Of a DNA stretch of 14,826 bases, positions 7,378-14,768 are shown in pieces. The translations under genes were made by a program, and so were the position numbers. The notes beneath the pieces are model-generated. The model was not told where the DNA came from. It saw only the letters and a program-made list of their open reading frames with translations, and did not search any database. The first letter of the stretch is position 1. Every line of letters begins with the position of its first letter. Origin of the DNA: an uncultured Eubacteriales bacterium (GTDB lineage Bacteria > Bacillota > Clostridia > Oscillospirales > Butyricicoccaceae). The stretch covers positions 1-14,826 of the forward strand of contig USML01000045.1 in the NCBI GenBank assembly GCA_900555855.1, written 5' to 3'.

Positions 7378-7403
7378 AAAAAGGCGCGTGCCGCGCACGC
7401 GCC
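7378..7403 (-). terminator. Intrinsic terminator of the csoR-copA operon
   Basis: On the minus strand a 9-bp stem GGCGCGTGC/GCACGCGCC with a three-base loop is followed by TTTTT (7382-7378). It starts about 20 bases after the stop codon of the ATPase gene. Confidence 0.92.
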
Positions 7404-7422
7404 CGGGAGCTCCGCTGCCTGC

Positions 7423-7632
7423 TCAGCGGATGGCAGTGACGGTATAATCCTTATCCTCCACGGCTTTTTTCAGGACGGCGTCGTCCACCGGCCCGCTGAG
7501 GGTCACCTCTGCCAGCCCCGTTTCATGGCTCACCTGCGCCTGCGCCACCTGGGGCAGCGCCTCCAGCGCCTTCTTTACCGTCGCCTCGCAGTGGGCGCAC
7601 ATCATGCCCCGGATCTCCATTGTTTTTTTCAT
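7423..7632 (-). CDS. copZ: CopZ-like copper chaperone, internal start within copA frame
   Basis: Codons from the ATG at 7632 encode 69 residues starting [15 protein letters not shown], the size and fold of a free CopZ/Atx1 copper chaperone with Cu(I) ligands C12 and C15. The 69 residues are also the C-terminus of the ATPase frame. Directly upstream is AAAGGAGG, with eight bases between GGAGG and the ATG, the best ribosome-binding site in the operon and pointless for a purely fused domain. I infer that this ATG is used and a separate chaperone is made, alone or in addition to the fusion. The ancestral state was probably two adjacent genes whose intervening stop codon was lost. A single-base sequencing error near 7640-7700 could also create the fusion. 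Confidence 0.65.
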   Translation of the reverse strand: MKKTMEIRGMMCAHCEATVKKALEALPQVAQAQVSHETGLAEVTLSGPVDDAVLKKAVEDKDYTVTAIR

Positions 7633-9945
7633 GGTTGTTTCCTCCTTTAATTGAATCGTAATGGGCGCCTTTTTCCGCTTTTTGCCGTGCCCGGCGTCCC
7701 GCAGCCGAAACAGGTTGAGCCGCAGCGCGTTGGATACCACGCAGAAGCTGGAAAGGCTCATGGCCGCCGCGCCAAGCATGGGGTTCAGCGTCAGTCCCAG
7801 CGGAATACATACGCCGGCGGCGATGGGGATGCCGATGGTATTATAGAAAAACGCCCAAAACAGATTTTCATGGATGTTCCGCAGGGTGGCCCGGCTGAGC
7901 CGGATGGCGGCGGGCACATCGCTGAGCCGGCTGTTGACCAGCACCACATCGGCGGCGTCGATGGCCACATCCGCCCCCGCGCCGATGGCGACGCCCAGAT
8001 CCGCCCGGGTGAGGGCGGGGGCATCGTTGATGCCGTCGCCCACCATGGCCACCTTTCCCTGGGCCTTCAGCTGCCGGACGACGGTCTCCTTGCCCTCCGG
8101 CAAGACGCCGGCCACCACCCGGTCCACGCCGGCCTGCCGGCCGATGGCCTTCGCCGTGCGGGCATTATCGCCGGTGAGCATGACTACGGCCACGCCCATC
8201 TCCTGCAGCTCCCGCACCGCCCGGGGGCTGTCCTCCCGGATCACATCCGCCACGGCGATGAGCCCCAGCAGCTGGCCCTCCCGGCTGAAATACAGCGGGG
8301 TCTTTCCTTCCTCCGCCAGCGCCGCGCCCCGGCGGGCCAGTTCCTCGGGGATCCCGCCCTCCGTCCGCAGAAAGGCTTCGCTGCCGCCCCGGAGGAGCTG
8401 GTCCTGCCAGCGGCCCTCCAGTCCGTTTCCGGGCAGGGCGCGGAAGCCCTCCACAGGCTCCGGCACGATCTGCTCCTCCTCCGTCCGCCGCAGAACGGCC
8501 CGGGCCAGCGGATGCTCGCTTTTGCTTTCCAGTCCTGCCGCCAGCGCCAGCAGCTCATGGGCTTCCACGCCCTCCGCCGGGACCACATCCGTCACCCTCG
8601 GCTGGCCGCAGGTGATGGTGCCGGTCTTATCCAGCGCCACGATCTGCACCCGGCCCATCTCCTCCAGCGAAGCGGCCGTCTTAAACAGGATCCCGTTTTT
8701 CGCGCCCAGACCGCTGCCCACCATAATGGCCACCGGCGTCGCCAGCCCCAGCGCGCAGGGGCAGCTGATCACTAGCACGGAGATCCCCCGGGCCAACGCA
8801 TAGCCTGCGCTCTGCCCCAGCAGCAGCCAGACCGCCGTGGTGACGGCTGCAATGCCCATCACCACAGGGACGAACACGCCGGAGACCCGGTCCGCCGCCT
8901 TTGCGATGGGAGCCTTGGTGGCGGCGGCATCGGAGACCATGCGGCTGATCTGGGAAAGGGTGGTGTCCTGCCCCACCCGGGTGGCCCGGCACTTCAAAAA
9001 GCCCGACTGATTCACCGTAGCGGCGGAGACGCCGTCGCCGGGGTGCTTATCCGCAGGGATGCTCTCGCCGGTGAGGGCGGATTCGTCCACGGCGCTCTCC
9101 CCCTCCAGCACCACGCCGTCCACCGGGATGCTCTCGCCGGGGCGGACGGTAAAGAGATCGTCCTGCTTCACCTGTCCGATGGGGACGGAGATCTCCTTCC
9201 CGTCCCGCAGCACTGTGGCCGTTTTGGGGGCCAGCTTCATCAGGCCCCGCAGAGCGTCGGTGGTGCGGCCCTTGGAGCGGGCCTCCAGCAGCTTGCCCAC
9301 GGTGATCAGCGTCAGGATCATGGCGGCGGATTCAAAATAGAGATCCATCCTATAGGTCATCACCGCCTGGCTGTCGCCCCGGACCTGCGCCGCCGTCATG
9401 GCGAAGAGGGCATAGGTGCTGTAGCCAAAGGCGGCGGTGGAGCCCAGCGCCACCAGCGTATCCATATTGGGTGCGCGGCGCCACAGGCTCTGAAAGCCGC
9501 TGATGAAAAACCGCTGATTGATGACCATGACGGCCGCCGCCAGCAGCAGCTGGGTCAGGCCCATGGCTACATGATTGTCCTGATAAAAGGCGGGCAGGGG
9601 CCAGCCCCACATCATGTGCCCCATGGAAACATACATCAGCGCCAGCAAAAAGCCCAGCGACCAGAGCAGCCGGCGCTTCAGCTTCGGCGTCTCATGATCC
9701 TCCAGACGCGCCTCCTCTGCCGCCTGCGTCTGCTCCGCCGGCGCGCCGCTCTGCAGAGAAGCGCCGTAGCCCGCCTGCTCCACCGCCCGGATCACCGCCT
9801 CCGGCGCGGCGTCGCCCTCCACGCCCATGGCGTTGGTCAAAAGGCTCACGGAGCAGCTCTGCACGCCCGGCACCTTGCCCACGGCCTTTTCCACCCGGGC
9901 CGCGCAGGCTGCGCAGCTCATGCCCGTTACCGTATATTGCTTCAT
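7423..9945 (-). CDS. copA: Cu(I)-exporting P1B-type ATPase with C-terminal CopZ-like domain
   Basis: This membrane pump uses ATP to expel Cu(I). The 840 residues comprise an N-terminal heavy-metal domain (GMSCAAC, C11/C14), eight expected membrane helices, the transmembrane site CPC at 395-397, phosphorylation site DKTGT at 439-443, TGDN at 591-594 and GDGINDAP at 636-643. YN in helix 7 and MSLSS in helix 8 mark Cu(I) specificity. After helix 8 the frame continues through a short basic linker into a second heavy-metal domain (residues 772-840, CAHC at 783-786). The start at 9945 is chosen for GGAGG seven bases upstream; an in-frame ATG at 9963 overlaps the csoR stop as ATGA and is possible. 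It is the second gene of the operon. Confidence 0.96.
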   Translation of the reverse strand: MKQYTVTGMSCAACAARVEKAVGKVPGVQSCSVSLLTNAMGVEGDAAPEAVIRAVEQAGYGASLQSGAPAEQTQAAEEARLEDHETPKLKRRLLWSLGFLLALMYVSMGHMMWGWPLPAFYQDNHVAMGLTQLLLAAAVMVINQRFFISGFQSLWRRAPNMDTLVALGSTAAFGYSTYALFAMTAAQVRGDSQAVMTYRMDLYFESAAMILTLITVGKLLEARSKGRTTDALRGLMKLAPKTATVLRDGKEISVPIGQVKQDDLFTVRPGESIPVDGVVLEGESAVDESALTGESIPADKHPGDGVSAATVNQSGFLKCRATRVGQDTTLSQISRMVSDAAATKAPIAKAADRVSGVFVPVVMGIAAVTTAVWLLLGQSAGYALARGISVLVISCPCALGLATPVAIMVGSGLGAKNGILFKTAASLEEMGRVQIVALDKTGTITCGQPRVTDVVPAEGVEAHELLALAAGLESKSEHPLARAVLRRTEEEQIVPEPVEGFRALPGNGLEGRWQDQLLRGGSEAFLRTEGGIPEELARRGAALAEEGKTPLYFSREGQLLGLIAVADVIREDSPRAVRELQEMGVAVVMLTGDNARTAKAIGRQAGVDRVVAGVLPEGKETVVRQLKAQGKVAMVGDGINDAPALTRADLGVAIGAGADVAIDAADVVLVNSRLSDVPAAIRLSRATLRNIHENLFWAFFYNTIGIPIAAGVCIPLGLTLNPMLGAAAMSLSSFCVVSNALRLNLFRLRDAGHGKKRKKAPITIQLKEETTMKKTMEIRGMMCAHCEATVKKALEALPQVAQAQVSHETGLAEVTLSGPVDDAVLKKAVEDKDYTVTAIR

Positions 9946-9959
9946 GCTTCCGCCTCCGT

Positions 9960-10268
9960 TCATTTCATCAGCTTCTGCAGCGTATGCACCAGCTCGTCGA
10001 TGACCGCATCGTCGCCCGCCCGGATGTCCCGGGCCACGCAGGTTCGGATATGGCTGGCCAGCAGCTCCTTATTAAATGCATTTACCGCCGCGTTTACTGC
10101 CGCAGACTGCACCAGAATATCCGGGCAGTAAGCGCCGTTTTCCACCATGGCGCGGATCCCGCGGATCTGGCCCTCGATGCGGTTGAGCCGGTGGATCAGC
10201 TTTTTATATTCTTCCGGCGACCGTTCCTTTTTGCGCTGAGCGCACATGGCGCAGTTTCGTTCCTCCAT
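9960..10268 (-). CDS. csoR: CsoR-family copper-sensing transcriptional repressor
   Basis: A 102-residue all-helical DUF156 repressor that binds operator DNA when copper-free and lets go on binding Cu(I). The copper ligands of true CsoR are present: C48, H73 and C77 (NGAYCPDIL and ASHIRTC). The [11 protein letters not shown] signature at 28-38 is typical of the family. It is the first gene of the operon; its TGA overlaps the ATG at 9963 of the copA frame. The start at 10268 has AAAGGA about 11 bases upstream; M8 is a less likely alternative. If 10268 is right, the protein carries an extra N-terminal CxxC (C6, C9). It is likely autoregulated through the two operators upstream. Confidence 0.95.
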   Translation of the reverse strand: MEERNCAMCAQRKKERSPEEYKKLIHRLNRIEGQIRGIRAMVENGAYCPDILVQSAAVNAAVNAFNKELLASHIRTCVARDIRAGDDAVIDELVHTLQKLMK

Positions 10269-10292
10269 AGGCTGTCCCGTCCTTTCGGCAAT

Positions 10293-10309
10293 ATACCCCC
10301 TCTGGGTAT
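10293..10309. promoter_or_regulatory. CsoR operator copy 1 (gene-proximal)
   Basis: The 17-base pseudo-palindrome ATACCCCCTCTGGGTAT matches the known CsoR-type operator pattern TACCC-N-GGGTA with G/C-rich arms. It lies between the -10 and the csoR start, where bound repressor would block elongation or promoter clearance. Confidence 0.85.
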
Positions 10310-10313
10310 TTTT

Positions 10314-10342
10314 ATTGTATACCCCCTCTGGGTATTTGTCAA
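10314..10342 (-). promoter_or_regulatory. csoR-copA promoter
   Basis: On the minus strand, consensus -35 TTGACA (10342-10337), a 17-base spacer and -10 TACAAT (10319-10314). This intrinsically strong promoter is overlapped by two CsoR operators, fitting tight repression released by copper. Confidence 0.9.
10319..10335. promoter_or_regulatory. CsoR operator copy 2 (within promoter spacer)
   Basis: An exact second copy of ATACCCCCTCTGGGTAT starts 26 bases from the first. It fills the spacer between -35 and -10 of the csoR promoter and shares one base with the -10, so a bound repressor would exclude RNA polymerase. Confidence 0.88.
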
Positions 10343-10350
10343 GTCCCCGC

Positions 10351-10379
10351 TTGACAGCGGGATAAAAAATTTATAGACT
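10351..10379 (+). promoter_or_regulatory. Putative promoter of the divergent plus-strand gene
   Basis: TTGACA at 10351-10356 is followed after 17 bases by TAGACT (10374-10379), a 4-of-6 match to the -10 consensus. The TTGACA also forms the loop of a small hairpin (CCCGC/GCGGG, 10346-10361). The -35 lies only 8 bases from the outward-facing -35 of the csoR promoter, so the two are back to back. Confidence 0.55.
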
Positions 10380-10408
10380 GAGAGCAGAAAAATAAAGGAG
10401 GGCTGCCC

Positions 10409-11917
10409 ATGGATCCGCTGAAAAAGCTGCTGGCGCTGGGGCTGGAGCTTGCGCCGCTGGGGCTGGAGGTCCGGCCGGACAACGACCCCTATTTCTGCAC
10501 GCCCCGGGGCGCTTCCATCTTTGCCTGGGCCGGGGCAGACGGCATCCACTACTGCACCATCCGGGGCTTCGGTCCCATGATCTTCGCCGTCAGCCCCATG
10601 AACGGGCCGGGAGAATGGGTCCATCCCATCGCGAAGGACGGGCGGGAGCTGCTGCGGCTCCTGCTGGCCTGCGGCGACGCCGCTCTGCTGGAGCAGGCAT
10701 GGCAGTGGGACCGGCGGCAGTTTTCCTCCCACCTTCGGCAGCATCCTCCCTCTGCAGAGCAGCAGGCCCTGCTGGACCGGCTGCAGGCTCTTTCAGGGCT
10801 GACGCCCGCAGAGGATCCCTTCGGCACGCTTTCCGCTCTGCAAAAAAGCTTTGACCGGAAAAGGCTGCGCTATACCGAGGATGTGCTGGATCCGGACATG
10901 AACCCCAACGCCCCGTTCCCGGCCTGGGCCGTCTTCTTTTCCGGCGGCTTCTGGGGCCGCGGCGGCGGGGAGCGCCCAGGCACGGTCCTTCCGCTGGCGC
11001 GGCGCTTCCGCTTGGCGGAGCGGGAATGGCAGGTCCCTGCCGTCTATCTCTGCGGCAAGGGCCTTGTGCTGGATCTCTGCATGGAGGTGAGCCGGGAGGA
11101 GCTTTGGTACTTCTCCGCCCGCTGGGGCCTGACACCGGAAAACGACGACCTTTCCCGCTTTTCCGCGGAGGATCAGCTGCGCATCCAGGCGGAAAATCCC
11201 CTTTCCTTTGCTGTCTCCCCTGCTTTGACCCTCAATGGCCGGCCCCTTCGCCGCAGCCGGAGCTGGAGCCTTTGCTGGAATCCGCTGTTTTCCGGGAACG
11301 CCCCGGAGAGCCGACAGATCTTGGAGCATTACGGCCTTTCGCCGGAAAATGGCTGGGTCTTCTGGCGGTTTTCCTTCCCCTGGACCACGGCCCGCCGCCC
11401 TGCTTTGAAGCGGCTGACCCTGCAGCTGGCACAGACGCCGCATGCCCTCCCCGGACCGGTGTTTTCCGCGGACTTCCCGGGGCAGAAGATCGTCCTGACC
11501 CACCCCGAGGGGACGGAATACACCCTCACCGTGCAGGAGCTGACCCGGGAGTCTCTGCCGGAAACCGCCTTTGCCGATGCGGCGCCGGACGATCCCCGGC
11601 AGTATGCCCGGCTGACCTATACGCTCTCCCCTGCGCTGGACAGAAACGCCCCTCGGATCTGCGCCGCCTTCCCAGGCGACCCGCCCCGGCGCAAAACGCC
11701 AGCCGCACCCTTCCCCTTTGTTCCGGAAGCGGAAAACGCCGCCTGCATCTGCCTGATCGGCGGGGCAGACGGTCCCACCGCTCTGGTCCTGCGCCAAACG
11801 GAATCTGCCCTGCAGACCGCCTGCTCTCCCCTCTGCTTTCAGCTGCCGGAGCAGCTTTTATGGCGCGCCGTCTTTACCCTGTCTCCGCCGCCGCCCGCAG
11901 AGCTTTCCCTTCTTTGA
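10409..11917 (+). CDS. Uncharacterised protein with GGADGPT signature
   Basis: I do not recognise a named family for this 502-residue protein. The ATG at 10409 has AAAGGAGG eight bases upstream. There is no signal peptide and no clear membrane helix; the protein looks soluble and is rich in Pro, Arg, Trp and Leu. The N-terminal part (about 1-115) looks like a compact domain, with DNDPYFCTPRGASIFAWAG, then a VHPIAKDGRELLRLLLACGD segment. The middle (about 160-400) has many Trp and Phe residues, suggesting a beta-rich fold. Near the C-terminus, residues 450-461 read IGGADGPTALVL, resembling the GGADGPT motif of sodium-pump decarboxylase beta subunits, but without the membrane context. It is the only complete plus-strand gene, divergent from csoR. 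Codon use looks like its neighbours. Function unknown. Confidence 0.85.
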   Translation: MDPLKKLLALGLELAPLGLEVRPDNDPYFCTPRGASIFAWAGADGIHYCTIRGFGPMIFAVSPMNGPGEWVHPIAKDGRELLRLLLACGDAALLEQAWQWDRRQFSSHLRQHPPSAEQQALLDRLQALSGLTPAEDPFGTLSALQKSFDRKRLRYTEDVLDPDMNPNAPFPAWAVFFSGGFWGRGGGERPGTVLPLARRFRLAEREWQVPAVYLCGKGLVLDLCMEVSREELWYFSARWGLTPENDDLSRFSAEDQLRIQAENPLSFAVSPALTLNGRPLRRSRSWSLCWNPLFSGNAPESRQILEHYGLSPENGWVFWRFSFPWTTARRPALKRLTLQLAQTPHALPGPVFSADFPGQKIVLTHPEGTEYTLTVQELTRESLPETAFADAAPDDPRQYARLTYTLSPALDRNAPRICAAFPGDPPRRKTPAAPFPFVPEAENAACICLIGGADGPTALVLRQTESALQTACSPLCFQLPEQLLWRAVFTLSPPPPAELSLL

Positions 11918-11920
11918 CCG

Positions 11921-11949
11921 CAAAAAGAGACAGCCCGAAGGCTGTCTCT
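11921..11949 (-). terminator. Strong hairpin with T tract on the minus strand
   Basis: Perfect 10-bp stem AGAGACAGCC/GGCTGTCTCT with loop CGAA (plus-strand reading), flanked on the left by AAAAA. As RNA from the minus strand it is a proper intrinsic terminator (TTTTT follows), protecting the plus-strand gene from leftward transcription. On the plus strand no U tract follows. It begins a few bases after the stop codon at 11917. Confidence 0.7.
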
Positions 11950-11959
11950 CAGCTTGTCG

Positions 11960-11987
11960 AAAAAGGCTGCAGAATTGCAGGCTTTTT
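11960..11987 (+). terminator. Probable terminator of the plus-strand gene
   Basis: On the plus strand, a 12-base arm at 11960-11971 pairs with 11976-11987 with one mismatch (loop GAAT), ending in TTTTT. The G/C core GGCTGCA/TGCAGGC followed by T residues fits a factor-independent terminator about 45 bases after the stop codon. The A/T flanks make it symmetrical, so it may act in both directions. Confidence 0.6.
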
Positions 11988-12130
11988 CCTATTGGATGTT
12001 TTTTCACGGACATGCGCCGGGAAAAAACACCGTAACCCGCCGATTTTTCGCAAAAAATCGGTGAAACCGGCCCGCAGGCCGGAGCCGAACTGTCGAGAAA
12101 AACCCAGCGAAGCGGTTTTTCGACAGTCTC

Positions 12131-12156
12131 AAAGAGAGCACGAATGTGCTCTCTTT
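12131..12156. terminator. Bidirectional terminator-like hairpin after queT
   Basis: A perfect 11-bp stem AAAGAGAGCAC/GTGCTCTCTTT with loop GAAT lies 17 bases past the queT stop. On the minus strand it ends in TTTGAG, on the plus strand in TTTTGC, so it could terminate from either side; it is the likely end of the cyclophilin-queT transcript. Confidence 0.7.
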
Positions 12157-12173
12157 TGCATAAAATCAGGCGT

Positions 12174-12680
12174 TTATCGGTCCTTCCGGTCCCAAAGCGC
12201 CCGGTGCTTGTCCAGCGCGGAATACATCAGCTCTCCCAGCACGCCGCAGGAAAGCACCTCGCCCAGCCCCACCGTCAGCATCAGGAAGGGGATGGATTCC
12301 TCCATCCCATAGGCCCAGACCAGCACCGGCGGCACCAGCAGAATATTGCTGACAATGGGCGGCAGCACCGCCAGCCAGCGGTTTTTGCGCAGAAGACGGG
12401 TCCCCAGTGCGCCCAGCAGCGTGGCCAGGCTGCCCACCGCCACATCCCAAAGGACGCAGCCCGTCAGCAGATTTGCCAGCAGGCAGCCCACGAACAGCCC
12501 CGGCACGGCCGCCGGGAAAAAGCAGGGCAGGATCGTCAGCGCCTCGGAAAGGCGCAGCTGGATCTGGCCGGAGGCCAGCCCCATGGCGGAGGCGATCAGC
12601 GTCAGCGCCACATACAGCGCGGCCACCATGCCCCCCTGGGCCAGAAAGATCCCGGCGCTGCGTTGCGTTGCGTGTTTCAT
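12174..12680 (-). CDS. queT: QueT-family transporter (queuosine-precursor ECF S component)
   Basis: A small hydrophobic membrane protein of 168 residues with about five to six predicted helices. The QueT family is taken to be the substrate-binding (S) subunit of an energy-coupling-factor importer for queuosine precursors such as preQ0, preQ1 or queuine. The family signature is QIQLRLSEALTILPCFFP followed by PGLFVGCLLANLLTG. The ATG at 12680 has AGGAG eight bases upstream; the TTG just before it is too near that site. It lies 20 bases downstream of the cyclophilin gene and shares its transcript. No ECF ATPase or T subunit genes are in this window, so it would rely on a shared module encoded elsewhere. 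No preQ1 riboswitch is visible in the short gap. Confidence 0.9.
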   Translation of the reverse strand: MKHATQRSAGIFLAQGGMVAALYVALTLIASAMGLASGQIQLRLSEALTILPCFFPAAVPGLFVGCLLANLLTGCVLWDVAVGSLATLLGALGTRLLRKNRWLAVLPPIVSNILLVPPVLVWAYGMEESIPFLMLTVGLGEVLSCGVLGELMYSALDKHRALWDRKDR

Positions 12681-12700
12681 CAAGTCAGCTCCTGCAAGGC

Positions 12701-13174
12701 TTATTTCTGGATACGGACAGACTTCATCACCGGCTTTGCGCCGTGCTTTCCGGCCACGATCTCGTCGATGACCTCCAGCCCGGAGATCACCCGCCCGAAG
12801 GCGGCGTAGCTGCCGTCCAGATAGGGGGCCTCGTCCACCATAATGAAGAACTGGCTGCCGGCGGAGTTGGGATCGTTGGTGCGGGCCCAGGAAAGGACGC
12901 CCCGCTCGTGCTTCAGATCGTTGGCAAAGCCGTTGGCCCGGAACTCGCCGGGAATGGTCCAGCCGGGGCCGCCGGTGCCGTTGCCGTCCGGGTCGCCGCC
13001 CTGGATGACGAAGCCGGGAACGATCCGGTGGAAGGTCAGGCCGTCATAAAAGCCGCTCTCCGCCAGCTTGACGAAGTTCGCAACGGACTTGGGGGCCACA
13101 TCGGGATACAGCTCAAAGCCCATCACCGCGCCGTTCAGCAGGGTGATCTTGCCCTTGATGATATTCTTTTCCAT
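12701..13174 (-). CDS. Cyclophilin-type peptidyl-prolyl cis-trans isomerase
   Basis: A 157-residue cytoplasmic cyclophilin that speeds cis-trans isomerisation of Xaa-Pro bonds. There is no signal peptide. The active-site block FHRIVPGFVIQGGD (48-61) supplies the catalytic arginine R50 (human CypA R55), F55 and Q58, and SAGSQFFI (104-111) supplies Q108 and F110. The positions of CypA W121 and H126 are tyrosines here (Y118, Y123), a replacement that usually lowers cyclosporin binding rather than isomerase activity. The ATG at 13174 has AAAGGAG nine bases upstream. It is first in an operon with queT, behind its own promoter. Confidence 0.96.
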   Translation of the reverse strand: MEKNIIKGKITLLNGAVMGFELYPDVAPKSVANFVKLAESGFYDGLTFHRIVPGFVIQGGDPDGNGTGGPGWTIPGEFRANGFANDLKHERGVLSWARTNDPNSAGSQFFIMVDEAPYLDGSYAAFGRVISGLEVIDEIVAGKHGAKPVMKSVRIQK

Positions 13175-13211
13175 GCTGCAGATCTCCTTTTTCAGAGTGG
13201 TTTACCGGGAT

Positions 13212-13240
13212 ATTTTACAGGAAAGCTCAGGCTTTGTCAA
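13212..13240 (-). promoter_or_regulatory. Promoter of cyclophilin-queT operon
   Basis: On the minus strand, -35 TTGACA (13240-13235), a 17-base spacer and -10 TAAAAT (13217-13212). The -35 lies inside the last codons of the MATE gene, so the downstream unit starts before the upstream gene ends; no terminator separates them. Confidence 0.88.
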
Positions 13241-14570
13241 CGGCTCCCCGCCTGCGCCAGGGGCCCGTCAGATAAAAGAGCAGGGAAAGGACCGCCGCCG
13301 TGCTCCAGCCGATGGGCCAGGCGCTCCAGATGCCCCGGGGCCCAAAGGAGGCCGAAAGCAAAACGGCCAGCGACACCCGCAGCGTCAGGTCGGTAAAGGT
13401 GCTCACCATAAAGCGGCCCATGAGCCCGCCGCCCCGCAGGACGCCGTCTGCCATGAATTTTACGGAGATCACCGGGTAAAAGGGCACCAGGATATGCAGC
13501 AGCTGGATGCCGGTCTCCATGGCCAGCGCAGTGCCGTCCTTCAGGAAGAGCCGCAGCAGCGGCGCGGCGGCAAAATAATACAGCCCCATCAGCGGCAGGC
13601 ACAGGGCCCAGATCATCCAGAGCCCCGCGGCAAAGCCCTTGCGGATGCGCCGGGGCTTTTCTGCGCCCAGGTTCTGGGCGGTGAAGTTGGACATACCGTT
13701 GCCCAGCGTGGTAAAGGAGGTGGTCACCAGATTGTTCAGCTTGATGGCCGCCGCATAGCCCGCCACAACGGCGGTGCCGAAGCCGTTGATCACGCCCTGA
13801 ATGATGATGTTGCCCACGGAGATGCAGCCCTGCTGCAGCATGCTGGGAACGGCCACCCTCGCCAACCTGCCCAGCATGGGCCAGGAAAAGGCCCGGCCCT
13901 TCTGCTCCGGCGAAAGTCCCCGCAGCCGGCGAACCACCGCCCAGACCGCCAGCACGCAGCTTGCGCCCTGACAGAGAAAGGTGGCCCAGGCCACGCCGGC
14001 CACGCCCATCCGGAAGGCCGTCACAAAAAAGATATCCATGAAAATATTGCTGAGCGAGGACGCCGCCAGAAACCAGAAGGGCGTCCGGCTGTCGCCCAGC
14101 GCGGAAAAGATGCCCGTGGCCACATTATAAAGCAGCAGGAAGGGCACGCCTAAAATATAAATATCCAGATAGAGCTTGGAATCCGCATAGATCTCCGCCG
14201 GCGTCCGGATCAGCGTCAGCAGCCGGCCGGAAAGGAGCAGGCCGCCGCCGGTGAGCAGAAGGCAGATGACGCCGGAGGCGATCAGCGCCGTGTGGATGGC
14301 CGTCTTCATCTCGTCGTGCCTTCCCGCGCCGAAAAGCTGGGCCGTCACCACGGAGCAGCCGATGTTGCAGCCGAAGGACACCGCCAGAAAGAGCAGGGTC
14401 AGCTCATAGCTGTTGCCCACGGCGGCCAGGGCGTTTTCTCCCACGAAGCGGCCCGCAACCAGGCTGTCTGCCAGATTGTAAAGCTGCTGAAAGACCACGC
14501 TGCCGAACAGGGGCAGGCAAAACCGCAGCAGCACCCGGGAGGGCTTGCCCTCCGTCAGATCATGCATCAT
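13227..14570 (-). CDS. MATE-family multidrug efflux transporter
   Basis: A 447-residue inner-membrane antiporter of the MATE family (NorM/DinF type), which expels drugs or metabolites in exchange for Na+ or H+. Two repeated halves of six helices each are visible. The N-terminal half starts LLRFCLPLFGSVVFQQLYNL with the typical NLADSLVAGRFVGENALAAVG, and the second half begins near RVAVPSMLQQGCISVGNIII. GDSRTPFW and GAEKPRRIRKG are also family-like segments. The start at 14570 is chosen because the conserved N-terminus (MHDLTEGKPSRVL) begins here and GGGG lies seven bases upstream; ATG 14567 is equally possible. Substrate cannot be predicted. Confidence 0.94.
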   Translation of the reverse strand: MMHDLTEGKPSRVLLRFCLPLFGSVVFQQLYNLADSLVAGRFVGENALAAVGNSYELTLLFLAVSFGCNIGCSVVTAQLFGAGRHDEMKTAIHTALIASGVICLLLTGGGLLLSGRLLTLIRTPAEIYADSKLYLDIYILGVPFLLLYNVATGIFSALGDSRTPFWFLAASSLSNIFMDIFFVTAFRMGVAGVAWATFLCQGASCVLAVWAVVRRLRGLSPEQKGRAFSWPMLGRLARVAVPSMLQQGCISVGNIIIQGVINGFGTAVVAGYAAAIKLNNLVTTSFTTLGNGMSNFTAQNLGAEKPRRIRKGFAAGLWMIWALCLPLMGLYYFAAAPLLRLFLKDGTALAMETGIQLLHILVPFYPVISVKFMADGVLRGGGLMGRFMVSTFTDLTLRVSLAVLLSASFGPRGIWSAWPIGWSTAAVLSLLFYLTGPWRRRGAVDKA

Positions 14571-14604
14571 CACGCATCCCCGCCTTTCTTCCGTTTCCAG
14601 CCCT

Positions 14605-14633
14605 ATTGTAGCACGGCGCCCGGCGGCAGACAA
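14605..14633 (-). promoter_or_regulatory. Promoter of the MATE transporter gene
   Basis: On the minus strand, -35 TTGTCT (14633-14628), a 17-base spacer and -10 TACAAT (14610-14605), giving a start about 30 bases before the coding region. No operator for a linked regulator is apparent. Confidence 0.82.
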
Positions 14634-14768
14634 TGGCGCTTTGTGCCAAAAATCGGGAAGGGAAGCGGGGCGCACGCAGCAAAATGCCGCCGGACGCCGC
14701 TTTTTCCGCACATCCCGCCGGGGCGGCCCATAGACTGGGTCAAAACAGAATGAAAGGATCCTGACGCT

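Larger units (their letters stand above)
11921..12160. repeat. Cluster of hairpins, candidate palindromic repeat element
   Basis: This gene-free stretch is almost wholly made of inverted repeats: 11926-11949, 11960-11987, CCGATTTTT/AAAAATCGG at 12040-12061, CCGGCC/GGCCGG at 12067-12082, TGTCGA-AAAACC/GGTTTTTCGACA at about 12091-12125, and an 11-bp stem at 12131-12156. In addition TGTCGAAAAA at 11955-11964 is exactly inverted as TTTTTCGACA at 12116-12125, giving the block matching ends, and TGTCGA recurs a third time at about 12091. No open reading frame or transposase is present. Only two of the hairpins look like ordinary terminators. A REP- or MITE-like element, or an unrecognised structured RNA, are both possible. 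Confidence 0.6.

Noticed and set aside
6139..10131. Several long plus-strand frames opposite the AlaX and copper ATPase genes
   Set aside because: All mirror strongly supported minus-strand genes and are full of His, Gln and Gly runs typical of antisense GC-rich DNA.
10343..10370. Hairpin CCCGC/GCGGG followed by A/T-rich bases as a terminator
   Set aside because: On neither strand is it followed by a T run in the proper direction; TTGACA in the loop works better as a -35.
12681..12720. preQ1 riboswitch before queT
   Set aside because: The gap holds only a ribosome-binding site; no room for the aptamer.
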